Below, piece by piece: positions 24,339 through 33,187 of a DNA stretch of 64,000 bases. Position 1 is the first letter of the stretch. Each line of letters begins with the position of its first letter. Source of the DNA: an uncultured Burkholderiaceae bacterium (lineage in GTDB: Bacteria; Pseudomonadota; Gammaproteobacteria; Burkholderiales; Burkholderiaceae); the NCBI GenBank assembly GCA_937871985.1, contig CALMPB010000326.1:25455-89454 (forward strand), in the 5' to 3' direction. A program made the position numbers and the translations under genes. The notes below the pieces were generated by a model. That model saw nothing but the letters and a program-made list of their open reading frames with translations, was not told the DNA's origin and made no database searches.

Positions 24339-25259
24339 ATGGATCCACAACTCCTGGCAACGCAAATTCTCAATGGTGTGCAGTTCGGCGTCCTGTTGTT
24401 CCTGCTGTCCGCAGGGCTGACGCTGATCTTCGGCATCATGAATTTCGTCAATCTTGCCCACGGTTCGCTGTACATGATGGGGGCCTACGTGGCGGCGGCC
24501 GTCTTCAACCTGTATGGCTCCTTCGCTCTGGCCCTGATGGCCGCCATCCCGGCGGCCATCCTGATCGGCATCGCCCTGGACCGCATCGTCCTGGCGGGGC
24601 TTTACTCGCGCGAGCATCTCGATCAGGTGCTCGCCACCTTCGGCCTGATCCTCGTGTTCAACGAGGTCGTGCGCTACATATGGGGATCGGCTCCCATCTA
24701 CATCAATGCGCCCCAGGCATTGCGGGGCACGCTCGACTTCCTCGGGTTTTCATACCCCTCGTATCGTATCTTCATCATCGCCGTGGGGCTCTTGTGCGGG
24801 CTTGGGCTTTACCTGCTCATCAACAAGACCCGGGTCGGCATGCTCATTCGCGCCGGCGCCGCCGACGCCGAAATGGTCGATGCCATGGGCACCAACATAC
24901 GGCGGCTCAACACCCTGATCTTCGGCCTGGGGGCCGGCCTGGCCGGGCTGGGCGGCGTCATGGCGGGTCCCATCCTGTCGGTGCAGCCGGGCATGGGGGA
25001 ACCCATACTCATTCTCACCCTCGTCGTCATCGTCACGGGCGGCATAGGCTCGATACGCGGGGCCTTCTACGGGGCGCTCATTGTCGGCCTCGTCGACACG
25101 CTGGGGCGAGCCTTCCTGCCGGCCGCCTTCAACGAGCTATTGGCCAAGTCGCTGGCCCAGGCCGCCGGCCCGGCCGTGGCCTCCATGCTGATCTATCTAC
25201 TCATGGCGTTCGTACTGGCCATCCGGCCGCACGGGCTATTTCCAGTCAGGAACGGGTGA
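24339..25259 (+). CDS. livH: Branched-chain-type ABC transporter permease LivH
   Basis: A 306-residue permease, colinear with the LivH at 10081, with the FGIMNFVNLAHGSLYMMGAY signature and the GIGSIRGAFYGAL loop. It starts 19 nt after the binding protein gene and is followed by livM after 4 nt. Confidence 0.92.
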   Translation: MDPQLLATQILNGVQFGVLLFLLSAGLTLIFGIMNFVNLAHGSLYMMGAYVAAAVFNLYGSFALALMAAIPAAILIGIALDRIVLAGLYSREHLDQVLATFGLILVFNEVVRYIWGSAPIYINAPQALRGTLDFLGFSYPSYRIFIIAVGLLCGLGLYLLINKTRVGMLIRAGAADAEMVDAMGTNIRRLNTLIFGLGAGLAGLGGVMAGPILSVQPGMGEPILILTLVVIVTGGIGSIRGAFYGALIVGLVDTLGRAFLPAAFNELLAKSLAQAAGPAVASMLIYLLMAFVLAIRPHGLFPVRNG

Positions 25260-25263
25260 ACAC

Positions 25264-26346
25264 ATGCTATCAGAACAAACTCGCCAGGCAATGCCGCTGG
25301 GCGGCATCCCCGCCCGGCCGGTACAGGCGCAACACAGCGCCGCCAAAGCCCCTGCTTCCCCGCAAGCGCATCGTGTCCGGCAACTGCTGCCCGCCGCGGC
25401 AATATTCCTTGCGCTGGCCCTGGTTCCCGTGGCCTCGCTATTCCTGGGCCACACCTACTACCTGGATCTGGTCTCGCGCGCCATGGTTCTGGGCCTGGCC
25501 GCCATGGGGCTCAACCTCATCCTCGGCTACGGCGGCATGGTCAGCTTCGGCCATGCCCTGTACCTGGGCATCGGCGCCTACGCCGCCGGCATACTTTCCA
25601 CCTACGGCGTGCACTCGGCGCTGGCCCAGCTCGCGGTGGCCATTGCCATCGGCACGATCGTGTCGTATCTGGTCGGCTACATCTGCCTCAAGGTCGACGG
25701 CATGGGCTTCATCATGATCACCCTCGCCTTTGCGCAAATGTTCTATTTCCTCGCCATCAGCCTGAAACAATACGGCGGGGACGATGGGCTGCAGATCGCA
25801 ACGCGAAGCACCGTGCCCGGCATGGACATCGGCGACCCCTACCAGTTCTATCTATTGGTTCTTGGGATACTGGCCGCGGCGGCCTATCTTCTGTACCGCC
25901 TCATCCATTCCCGGTTCGGCACCGTGATCCGCGGCTGCAAACAGAACACGCGCCGCATGTACGCCCTGGGATTCTCGGCAAACCGCTACCGATTGTTCGC
26001 CTACGTCGTTTCCGCCCAGATCGTCGTGCTGGCCGGCGTGCTGCTCGCCAATCTCGCCCTGTTCGCATCGCCCTCCTACATGAGCTGGACGCTCTCGGGC
26101 GATCTCATACTGATGTGCGTGCTGGGCGGCCTGGGCACGCTGCTGGGGCCGCTGATCGGCGCCATCGCCTTCGTCGGACTCGAGGAATTCCTGTCCACCA
26201 TGCCCATCGAACTGCCCGGCAACGCGGCCGATCTCATCACCACGCACTGGCTCGGCTTCTTCGGCGTCTTCATCGTGCTGGTGGTGCTGTTCCTCAGGCG
26301 CGGCCTGTACGGATCGTTCGCCGCCAAAGGAGGCCGCCATGACTGA
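25264..26346 (+). CDS. livM: Branched-chain-type ABC transporter permease LivM
   Basis: A 360-residue permease with the NLILGYGGMVSFGHALYLGIGAY motif. It has a hydrophilic N-terminal extension of about 38 residues, rich in Ala, Pro and Gln, that the LivM at 11001 lacks. The start could instead be a downstream codon, but no better ATG precedes the first membrane helix. It overlaps livG by 8 nt. Confidence 0.9.
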   Translation: MLSEQTRQAMPLGGIPARPVQAQHSAAKAPASPQAHRVRQLLPAAAIFLALALVPVASLFLGHTYYLDLVSRAMVLGLAAMGLNLILGYGGMVSFGHALYLGIGAYAAGILSTYGVHSALAQLAVAIAIGTIVSYLVGYICLKVDGMGFIMITLAFAQMFYFLAISLKQYGGDDGLQIATRSTVPGMDIGDPYQFYLLVLGILAAAAYLLYRLIHSRFGTVIRGCKQNTRRMYALGFSANRYRLFAYVVSAQIVVLAGVLLANLALFASPSYMSWTLSGDLILMCVLGGLGTLLGPLIGAIAFVGLEEFLSTMPIELPGNAADLITTHWLGFFGVFIVLVVLFLRRGLYGSFAAKGGRHD

Positions 26347-27091
26347 AATCCTGCAGGTGCAGAACCTGGTAAAGCGCTACGGCGCCCTGGCGGCCACCAA
26401 CGACCTGAGCATGACCCTTCGCCAGGGCGAGCTGCACGGCATCATCGGCCCCAACGGCGCGGGGAAAACCACGTTCATCCATCAACTGGCGGGAGAGGTC
26501 TTGCCCGACCAGGGACGGATCCTCTTCAACGGAGCGGACATCACTCGATCCACGGTCGATGCGCGGGCCTTGCACGGCATCGGCCGCTCGTACCAGATCA
26601 CGTCGATATTCAAGGATTTCTCCGTCCTCGACAACGTCATGCTGGCGGTTCAGGCCCGCCAGGGATCGAGCTTCAGGTTCTGGTCGTCCGTGCGCAGCGA
26701 CAAAACGCTGTACGAGCCCGCCTACCAGGCCCTGCACGAAGTCGATCTGGAACAGGCCGCCCATCGTCGGGCGGGATCCCTCGGCTACGGTGAGATGCGG
26801 CAGCTGGAAATCGCCATGACGCTCGGCATGCGCCCCAAAGTGCTGCTGCTGGACGAACCCATGGCGGGCATGAGCCAGCAGGAATCGGCGCGCCTGGTGG
26901 AGCTGCTGCTGCGCCTGAAGGGCGAGTACAGCATCATGCTCGTCGAGCACGACATGGACGCCGTGTTCGCCTTGGCCGACCGCATTACCGTGCTGCTGTA
27001 CGGCACGGCCATCGCCTGCGGCACGCCGCAGCAAATACAGGAAAACCAGGAGGTCAAGAACGCCTACCTCGGAGACGACGATGAATTCTGA
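26339..27091 (+). CDS. livG: ABC transporter ATP-binding protein LivG
   Basis: A 250-residue ATPase with Walker A GPNGAGKTT, the LGYGEMRQLEIAM signature (LSGGQ-like position), Walker B VLLLDEPMAGMSQ and the switch His in LVEHDMD. AAAGGAGG lies just before the ATG inside the end of livM. The stop overlaps livF by 11 nt. Confidence 0.92.
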   Translation: MTEILQVQNLVKRYGALAATNDLSMTLRQGELHGIIGPNGAGKTTFIHQLAGEVLPDQGRILFNGADITRSTVDARALHGIGRSYQITSIFKDFSVLDNVMLAVQARQGSSFRFWSSVRSDKTLYEPAYQALHEVDLEQAAHRRAGSLGYGEMRQLEIAMTLGMRPKVLLLDEPMAGMSQQESARLVELLLRLKGEYSIMLVEHDMDAVFALADRITVLLYGTAIACGTPQQIQENQEVKNAYLGDDDEF

Positions 27092-27827
27092 ACACGCCTC
27101 TCTCAACGCCGCGCCGCGTCCGCCCCTGTTGCAGTTGAACCGCGTTGAAACCGCCTACGGCGACAGCAAGGTGCTGTTCGGCGTCGACCTGGAAATCGAG
27201 GCCGGCCAATGCGTGGCCCTGCTTGGCCGGAACGGCATGGGAAAATCCACGACCGTCAAGACCATCATGGGTCTGCAGCCCTGCCTGCAGGGCCAGGTCA
27301 AGCTGCGTGGCGCCAGCCTGAACCGGCTCAAGCCCCACCAGATCGCCCATGCCGGCATCGGCCTGGTGCCCGAGGGACGGCGCGTGTTTCCGAATCTGTC
27401 CGTCCGGGAAAACCTGGTGGCGACAGCCAAACAGTCCGGCCGCAGCGGCCCCGGATGGTCGCTGGACGACATCTACAGCCTGTTTCCACGCCTGCGGGAA
27501 CGCGAACGCCACCTGGGGTGCAATCTTTCGGGCGGAGAACAGCAAATGCTGGCCATCGGCCGCGCGCTCATGACCAACCCGGAACTGCTCATCCTGGACG
27601 AGGCCACCGAAGGCCTGGCTCCCATCGTGCGCAAAGACATCTGGCGCTGCATCGTACTGTTGAAAAGCCGGGGGCTGGCGCTGCTGGTCATCGACAAGAA
27701 CCTGGCGGCGCTCATGCGCGTGGCCGACAAGCATTACATCCTGGAAAAAGGCGTGGTGGTGTGGAGCGGCGCCTCGGGAGAGCTGGACGCCAATCCGGAT
27801 CTCATCCACCACTACATCGGCATGTAA
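27081..27827 (+). CDS. livF: ABC transporter ATP-binding protein LivF
   Basis: A 248-residue ATPase with Walker A GRNGMGKSTT, signature LSGGEQQM and Walker B LLILDEATEGLAP. It carries about a dozen extra N-terminal residues relative to the LivF at 12718. It ends the second transporter set; the flavoprotein gene starts 76 nt later with a strong ribosome site, so it is probably in the same transcript. Confidence 0.92.
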   Translation: MNSEHASLNAAPRPPLLQLNRVETAYGDSKVLFGVDLEIEAGQCVALLGRNGMGKSTTVKTIMGLQPCLQGQVKLRGASLNRLKPHQIAHAGIGLVPEGRRVFPNLSVRENLVATAKQSGRSGPGWSLDDIYSLFPRLRERERHLGCNLSGGEQQMLAIGRALMTNPELLILDEATEGLAPIVRKDIWRCIVLLKSRGLALLVIDKNLAALMRVADKHYILEKGVVVWSGASGELDANPDLIHHYIGM

Positions 27828-27839
27828 ACAACCTATCCC

Positions 27840-27866
27840 GGCCCGGCGAAACCATCTTCCCGGGCC
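27840..27866. other. Intercistronic hairpin after livF
   Basis: GGCCCGG (27840-27846) and CCGGGCC (27860-27866) are perfect 7-bp arms around 13 nt, with no T-run. It could stabilise the upstream message or lower expression of the next gene; it is not a convincing terminator. Confidence 0.35.
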
Positions 27867-27903
27867 TGTGCAAACAACCAGCAAACTCAAAGGAGTCGTT
27901 CAA

Positions 27904-29157
27904 ATGAAAAACATCGTCGTCATCGGCAGCGGGTTCGGGGGCCTGTGGAGCGCAATCGGAGCGGCACGTAAACTGGACGAGCTTGGCGCGGGAAGCGAAG
28001 AGGTCGGCATTACCGTCGTGGATCAAAACGATTTCCACAGCATCCGCGTCCGCAATTACGAGCAGGATCTGGCGTCCACCGTCATTCCCCTGTCCAAGGT
28101 TCTGGATCCCATCGGGGTTCGCCACGTTCAAGGCGCCGTCACCGGCATCGACACCAATGGGCAGACCGTCACCATCGATACGTCCGCGGGCAGCCAGTCG
28201 CTGGCCTACGACCGCTTGGTCTATGCCCTGGGCAGCCAGTTGCGGCGCCCGCCCATTCCTGGTCTGGCCGAGCACTCCTTCGACATCGATACCTACCACG
28301 CCGCCAAGCGTCTGGAACGGCATCTTGCCGGCCTGCCCGGCGCGGCACAGGCAGGCAACGATAAGTACACGGTGCTGGTCGTGGGCGCCGGCCTCACCGG
28401 CATCGAACTGGCTTCCGAGCTTCCCGGCAGGCTCCAGGCCATACGCGCGGCGCACCATGGCATCGAGCCGGTACGCGTGATTCTGGCCGACTCCAGCCCC
28501 GCCATAGGCTCGGACATGGGCGAGCAGGCCATGGCCGTCATCAACCAGGCCATGGCCGCGCTGGGCGTGGAAACCCGAACCAACATCGCCGTCGCGGCCG
28601 TCGACGCAACGGGCGTTACGCTGGCCAGCGGCGAAAAAATCCCCGCCCCCACCGTCGTCTGGTGCGCGGGCATGCAGGCCAACGACCTGGGCCACCTGCT
28701 ACCCGTGGAAAAGGACCGCCAGGGGCGCGTCGCCGTGGATGAATTCATGCGGGTGAAGGGCCTGCGCAACGTCTTCGCCGCCGGCGATGCCGCCTGGTCC
28801 ATGCTGGACAACCCCCATACGTCGGTCATGTCGTGCCAGCACGGCCGGCCCATGGGCCGGTATGCCGGGCACAATGTCGTCGCCGACCTGCTGGGCAAAC
28901 CCATGCTGCCGCTGCACATCGACTGGTACACCACCATTCTCGACCTGGGTCCCTGGGGCGCGGTGTACACCACGGGCTGGGATCGCCAGGTCATTGCTTC
29001 CGGCGAAACCGCCAAGAACACCAAGCAGAACATCAATTGCCGGCGGATCTACCCGCCGCTCAGCGGCAACCGCGAGGAGATCCTCGCGTCGGCGGCTCCC
29101 GAAGTGCAGGCGCCCCCCAAGGTCAAGCACGCCGACCTGGACAGCCAGACCGCCTGA
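27904..29157 (+). CDS. NAD(P)/FAD-dependent oxidoreductase (NDH-2-like)
   Basis: A 417-residue two-dinucleotide-binding flavoprotein. FAD motif GSGFGGLWSA (8-17), NAD motif VVGAGLTGIELASEL near 160, and the second FAD motif NVFAAGDAAW near 290 match type II NADH dehydrogenases. The C-terminus is polar and lacks the amphipathic membrane tail of classical Ndh. AAAGGAGT precedes the ATG at 27904. It follows the second liv operon; whether it feeds electrons to quinones or acts on the imported substrate is open. Confidence 0.85.
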   Translation: MKNIVVIGSGFGGLWSAIGAARKLDELGAGSEEVGITVVDQNDFHSIRVRNYEQDLASTVIPLSKVLDPIGVRHVQGAVTGIDTNGQTVTIDTSAGSQSLAYDRLVYALGSQLRRPPIPGLAEHSFDIDTYHAAKRLERHLAGLPGAAQAGNDKYTVLVVGAGLTGIELASELPGRLQAIRAAHHGIEPVRVILADSSPAIGSDMGEQAMAVINQAMAALGVETRTNIAVAAVDATGVTLASGEKIPAPTVVWCAGMQANDLGHLLPVEKDRQGRVAVDEFMRVKGLRNVFAAGDAAWSMLDNPHTSVMSCQHGRPMGRYAGHNVVADLLGKPMLPLHIDWYTTILDLGPWGAVYTTGWDRQVIASGETAKNTKQNINCRRIYPPLSGNREEILASAAPEVQAPPKVKHADLDSQTA

Positions 29158-29170
29158 CGGCTGGGGCACA

Positions 29171-29194
29171 GGCCCATAGTGGGCTCTATGGGCC
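29171..29194 (+). terminator. Hairpin after the NDH-2-like gene
   Basis: GGCCCATAG-TGGGCT-CTATGGGCC is a perfect 9-bp stem with a 6-nt loop, 13 nt after the stop. It lacks a T-run. A second GC hairpin (CAGGCGGC...GCCGCCCGCCTG, about 29219-29242) follows, so this convergent spacer probably ends transcription from both sides. Confidence 0.55.
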
Positions 29195-29247
29195 AAGAAG
29201 CGGCGGAAATGGAAACCGGGCAGGCGGCTTTGCCGCCCGCCTGGAGG

Positions 29248-30234
29248 CTAAGGGCAGCCGTAAATGCCGTGAGCCCGTCCGAATACCCGGGTCAGGCCCA
29301 GCAGGCCGTCGATGGTCGGCGTCTTTACGCCGGCCAGAGTGCCGATTTCGTGCACCACGGTCAGCAGCCCGTCGATTTCCAGCGGGCGCCCGGCTTCGGC
29401 GTCCTGCAGCATCGAGGTCTTGAAGGCGCCCAGCTTGCGGGTGACTTCGTTGCGCTCTTCGGCGGTCTGGGCGATGGCGCAGCCCACCTTCTCGCCGATT
29501 TGGGCGGCCTCGCGCATGGCGGCGCGGCAGAATTCATTGAGCAAAGGATCGTCCAGCACTTGCTGGGTATTCGCGCCGGTCACGGCCGTGACCGGATTCA
29601 TGGTCATATTGCCCCACAGCTTGTACCAGATGTCCCCGCGGATATTGGAGCTGGCGTCGGCCTGGAAGCCCCCTTTTTCAAGAAGGCGCACCAGCACCTG
29701 CAGCCGCTCGGACATGGCGCCATCGGGCTCGCCCAGAATAAGCCGGTTGCCGGACTTCAGCTCGACGAACCCCGGCTCGGGCCGGGAGCTGGAAAAATGC
29801 ACCACGCATCCCACGATATGCCCGATGGGAATCGCGGCGGACAATTTGCGATCGGGATCCAGCGACTGCAAGGCCGTTCCCTGGAACGGCACGTCCTTGG
29901 CCTCGAAAAACCACCACGGTACGCCGTTCATGGCGGTGACCACCATAGTGTGCGGGCCGATGAGAGGGGCGATGCGGGCGACCACCTGGGCCAGCGCCGG
30001 CGATTTCACGGCGATGAACACGATGCCCTGGACGCCCAGCGCCTCGGGATCTTCCTCGACCCGCAAGGGCACGGTTTGCAATTGGCCGGATACCCGCAAG
30101 CGCAGCCCGTGCCGCCTTATGGCGGCCAGAGTCTGCCCATGAGCCACCGCGCTGACTTCGCAGCCCGCGGCCACCATCCGCGCCGCGATCAAGCCGCCGA
30201 CCGCGCCCAGACCGTAAATCGCTACTTTCTGCAT
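29248..30234 (-). CDS. 2-dehydropantoate 2-reductase (PanE/ApbA family)
   Basis: A 328-residue reductase with the NADP motif GLGAVGG (8-14), the K-x4-N region in WYKLWGNMTMNPV and the C-terminal helical domain with the SMLQDAEAGRPLEIDGL motif. PanE makes pantoate for coenzyme A, but many paralogues sit in catabolic clusters and reduce other 2-keto acids. AAGGAGGG precedes the ATG at 30234. The aldehyde dehydrogenase gene is upstream on the same strand, separated by a terminator-like hairpin. The pantothenate role is possible but not proven by context. Confidence 0.85.
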   Translation of the reverse strand: MQKVAIYGLGAVGGLIAARMVAAGCEVSAVAHGQTLAAIRRHGLRLRVSGQLQTVPLRVEEDPEALGVQGIVFIAVKSPALAQVVARIAPLIGPHTMVVTAMNGVPWWFFEAKDVPFQGTALQSLDPDRKLSAAIPIGHIVGCVVHFSSSRPEPGFVELKSGNRLILGEPDGAMSERLQVLVRLLEKGGFQADASSNIRGDIWYKLWGNMTMNPVTAVTGANTQQVLDDPLLNEFCRAAMREAAQIGEKVGCAIAQTAEERNEVTRKLGAFKTSMLQDAEAGRPLEIDGLLTVVHEIGTLAGVKTPTIDGLLGLTRVFGRAHGIYGCP

Positions 30235-30342
30235 CTGCCCTCCTTGAATCCTTTTGTCCGATATGCCTGAAACGCCTCTTGCGGGCCTGGCCTGAAAAAA
30301 CATGATAAGGCATTTCCCCGTCCGGCATCCCCGCAATCCCGG

Positions 30343-30376
30343 CAAAAAAAATGCCCCCGAGGGAGCGTTTTTTGCC
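30343..30376 (-). terminator. Rho-independent terminator after the aldehyde dehydrogenase
   Basis: On the minus strand the GC stem CGCTCCC-TCG-GGGGGCA is flanked by A6 and T8 runs. It can work in either direction, but it lies 50 nt after the aldehyde dehydrogenase stop and should end that transcript before the PanE-like gene. Confidence 0.7.
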
Positions 30377-30425
30377 TTGGGGCGGCCCAGCGGCAAAAAT
30401 TTCCGCCGCCCCGCCTCCGGAACGC

Positions 30426-31898
30426 CTAGAACGGAAAGCCGCGCTTGCCAAGCTGAGTGGTTATCCATTTCAGTTCGGTCATCTCGTCCATGGAGGCCCG
30501 GCCCCCTTCCCGGCCGAAGCCGCTGTTCTTGATCCCGCCGAACGGCACGTGGGGCTCGTCGGCCACGGTGCAGTTGTTGATGTGCACCATCCCCGCCTCC
30601 AGGCGCAGCGCAAGGTCGAAGGCTTTTTGCAGGTCGTTGGTCATGACGGCCGAGGAAAGCCCGTAGGAGGTGTCGTTGGCGATGCGCAGCGCCTCTTCGG
30701 AATCCGCCGCCCGGATGACGGACGTAATGGGCCCGAAAGACTCTTCGCCGTACATCTTCATGTCGGGCGTAACGCCGGCCACCACGGTGGGCTGGTACAG
30801 AGAACCATCGTGCTTGCCGCCGCACATCAGCTTCGCCCCTTTGGCCACGGCGTCTTCCACATGCCCGTTGATGACCGCGCACTGGGATTCGCGGATGAGC
30901 GGCCCGATGATGGTGGCGGGATCGTGCGGGTCGCCTGTCTTCAGCGCCGAGGCCTTGGCGGCGAATTTCTCGCAGAAAGCGTCGAACAGCCCCGCCTCGA
31001 CGATGATGCGGGAACTGGCCATGCACACCTGGCCTTGGTGAAAATAGATGCCGAACGCCGCGGCATCGACCGCGTAGTCGAGATCGGCGTCGTTCAGCAC
31101 GATGAACGGATTCTTGCCGCCCATTTCCAGCGTAAGGCGCTTGAGGCTCTTGCCCGCCTGCGCCGCCAGCAGCCGCCCGACCCGCGTCGAACCGGTAAAC
31201 GTCACCATCTTGACGCGCGGATCGTTCATCAATATTTCGCCCACCATTTCCGAGGGTCCGGAAATGACATTGAGAACCCCCGCGGGCAAGCCCGCTTCTT
31301 CGAAAATGGACGCAATCTTCAAGCCGATGACCGAGGTATATTCGGACGGCTTGAGCACGAAGGTATTGCCCGCCGCCAGGGCGAAAGCCACCTTCTTCAT
31401 GGCCAGCAGGAACGGCGCATTGAACGGCGCTATCCCGGCGATCACGCCCAGAGGCTGGCGAATGGTCATGCCGAGCTGGCCGGGAGCGGTAAGAGGCAGG
31501 GTTTCGCCGGTAACCTGCCGCACCAGCCCGGCCGCCACACGCAGCAGCTCGATGCAATAGCCGATTTCGAACATGGCCTTGCCGAACACCGACCCCGACT
31601 CCTCGATGATGACCTCGCGCAACTCGTCGGTGCGGGCGGCGATGATGTCAGCCGCCTTGATGAGTATGGCTTCGCGCTGCGCGGCCACCATGTTCTTCCA
31701 CGGCTCGCGCGCCTTGTAGGCGGCGGCAATCGCATCGTCGACGTCCTGGGCCGACGCTTGAGCCACATAGGCGTATATGTCGCCGGTCAGTGGATTGAAA
31801 TCTTCGCTGACCTGCTGTTCCGATCCAGACCGCCAGACCCCGTCGATGTACAAGGGGCTGATGTCCTTGACTACGGCTTTGATATCGTTCGCACTCAT
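30426..31898 (-). CDS. NAD(P)-dependent aldehyde dehydrogenase (vanillin/benzaldehyde type)
   Basis: A 490-residue ALDH with Asn160 (APFN), Glu258 (LEMGGKNP) and the catalytic Cys292 (HQGQVCMASSR). The order and wording of these motifs fit the Vdh/salicylaldehyde/benzaldehyde dehydrogenase branch, which oxidises aromatic aldehydes to acids. The start at 31898 has TGGAGGAAA upstream. It diverges from an AraC regulator, the same arrangement as feaB-feaR for phenylacetaldehyde. Exact aldehyde unknown. Confidence 0.9.
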   Translation of the reverse strand: MSANDIKAVVKDISPLYIDGVWRSGSEQQVSEDFNPLTGDIYAYVAQASAQDVDDAIAAAYKAREPWKNMVAAQREAILIKAADIIAARTDELREVIIEESGSVFGKAMFEIGYCIELLRVAAGLVRQVTGETLPLTAPGQLGMTIRQPLGVIAGIAPFNAPFLLAMKKVAFALAAGNTFVLKPSEYTSVIGLKIASIFEEAGLPAGVLNVISGPSEMVGEILMNDPRVKMVTFTGSTRVGRLLAAQAGKSLKRLTLEMGGKNPFIVLNDADLDYAVDAAAFGIYFHQGQVCMASSRIIVEAGLFDAFCEKFAAKASALKTGDPHDPATIIGPLIRESQCAVINGHVEDAVAKGAKLMCGGKHDGSLYQPTVVAGVTPDMKMYGEESFGPITSVIRAADSEEALRIANDTSYGLSSAVMTNDLQKAFDLALRLEAGMVHINNCTVADEPHVPFGGIKNSGFGREGGRASMDEMTELKWITTQLGKRGFPF

Positions 31899-32206
31899 GC
31901 TTTCCTCCAGAATAATGGGCATTGTCTATTTATGGTTATGCACTCCATTGTGCGGCCTGCCTGCACACGCTTCTCGCCTGCAGGCGCAATGCAATGTGCT
32001 CCATGCGCGGGCTGGAGGCTCGCGCGCCCGTCATCGGGCCCGTCCTCCGCCATCGAGGGCTGGAGTCGGGCTTCATTCGGTGGTAACGTAAGTATCGGCT
32101 GCAACGCGCCATCGCTGCCGATACGTTGGCGATTCCGTCGGCCGCTCCTTGATAAGGGGTAACAGGCCCTAAACGGCTTCGGCTTTTCAGCCGCCGGAGG
32201 TTTGCA
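31899..32206. promoter_or_regulatory. Divergent promoter region, ALDH / AraC regulator
   Basis: This 308-bp spacer contains no credible gene. It holds an inverted repeat GTATCGGC (32092-32099) / GCCGATAC (32117-32124), perfect over 8 bp and extending inward with one mismatch, with centres 25 bp apart, as for AraC-type sites. A copy of the dispersed TAGGGCCTGTT motif lies at 32156-32171. No clear -35/-10 pair was found. Confidence 0.5.
32156..32171 (-). repeat. Dispersed TAGGGCCTGTTAACCCAT motif, copy 3
   Basis: On the minus strand it reads TAGGGCCTGTTACCCC, one base short of the consensus. It lies 35 nt before the AraC gene. Confidence 0.5.
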
Positions 32207-33175
32207 ATGAATACCGATTTTTCGACCGACTCCGTCGCCGCCGACCGGCGCCTGGCGTACTGGCGCGACATGGTCTGCACCACGTTTGCGGATATCGAAT
32301 GCCGGGCGCTTTCAAACGCGCCTTTTCATGCGCGCCTGGCCGACTCGGGACTCGACGATGTTCATTTTTGCGAAAGCAGCGCCAGCCCGGTGCAGATCAG
32401 CAAGAACGACGCCCTTGTGCGGCGCAGCACCCATAGCAATTTCATGCTCTGCATTCAACAGGAAGGCCTTTGCGTTGTCGATCAATGCGGCCGCGAGGCA
32501 CGCCTGTTCCCTGGCGACGCGGCCCTGCTCGACTCCATACGGCCCTACCACGTTACGTTTCCCACCCCATCCAGGCAGCTTATCGTGCATATGCCTCGCG
32601 AGGCCTTGCTCAATGTGCTGAGCGATGCCGAGCGCCGCAACGCCCAACGGCTCTCGGGCGCACGCGGCACCGTGCGGCTGGTTGCGCAATTCATGCAGGG
32701 CCTGTCGGCGCAATTGCATCGCGACGGCGCCATCGGTTCGGGCGGCGCCGTGGCGGGCGCCCTCAAGACCGGGGCGCTGGAGCTCATCGCGTCGGCATTG
32801 TCCGACGCCGACCCGGCCGGCGAGCAGCCCGCGCAGATCGCACGGTATCGCCTGCTTTATCGCGCCCGGCGCTATATTGAAAGCCAGTTGGCAAACCCCG
32901 AACTCACCATCGATCTGGTAGCCAGCCAGCTCTCGGTTTCCACCCGCCGGCTGCAGCAGGTTTTCAAGGACTGCGGCCTCGAGCCGCCATCCCGCTACTT
33001 GTGGCAGCAACGCCTGGAACACTGCAAAGCCGCCTGCGAGTCGCCCGAATTCGCGCAGCACAGCATCGGAGACATCGCGCTGATGCACGGCTTCAATGAC
33101 TTTTCGCACTTCAGCCGCAGCTTCAAGGCCGCCTACGGCTGTACCCCCCGGGAATACCGCAACGCCCGCAATTGA
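32207..33175 (+). CDS. AraC-family transcriptional regulator (FeaR/NphR-like)
   Basis: A 322-residue regulator with an N-terminal AraC-binding-2 type sensor (about 1-190; HSNFMLCIQQEGLCVVDQCGR and FPGDAALLDSIRPYHVTF are the conserved strands, split by a short stretch) and C-terminal paired helix-turn-helix motifs (LTIDLVASQLSVSTRRLQQVF; IGDIALMHGFNDFSHFSRSFK). This class activates aromatic amine, aldehyde or nitrile catabolism. GGAGG precedes the ATG. It is the likely activator of the divergent aldehyde dehydrogenase. Confidence 0.88.
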   Translation: MNTDFSTDSVAADRRLAYWRDMVCTTFADIECRALSNAPFHARLADSGLDDVHFCESSASPVQISKNDALVRRSTHSNFMLCIQQEGLCVVDQCGREARLFPGDAALLDSIRPYHVTFPTPSRQLIVHMPREALLNVLSDAERRNAQRLSGARGTVRLVAQFMQGLSAQLHRDGAIGSGGAVAGALKTGALELIASALSDADPAGEQPAQIARYRLLYRARRYIESQLANPELTIDLVASQLSVSTRRLQQVFKDCGLEPPSRYLWQQRLEHCKAACESPEFAQHSIGDIALMHGFNDFSHFSRSFKAAYGCTPREYRNARN

Positions 33176-33187
33176 AAACCAGGCGCC

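Noticed and set aside
24252..24475. Long minus-strand frames across both liv operons
   Set aside because: They mirror conserved transporter genes and show no ribosome site or known domain.
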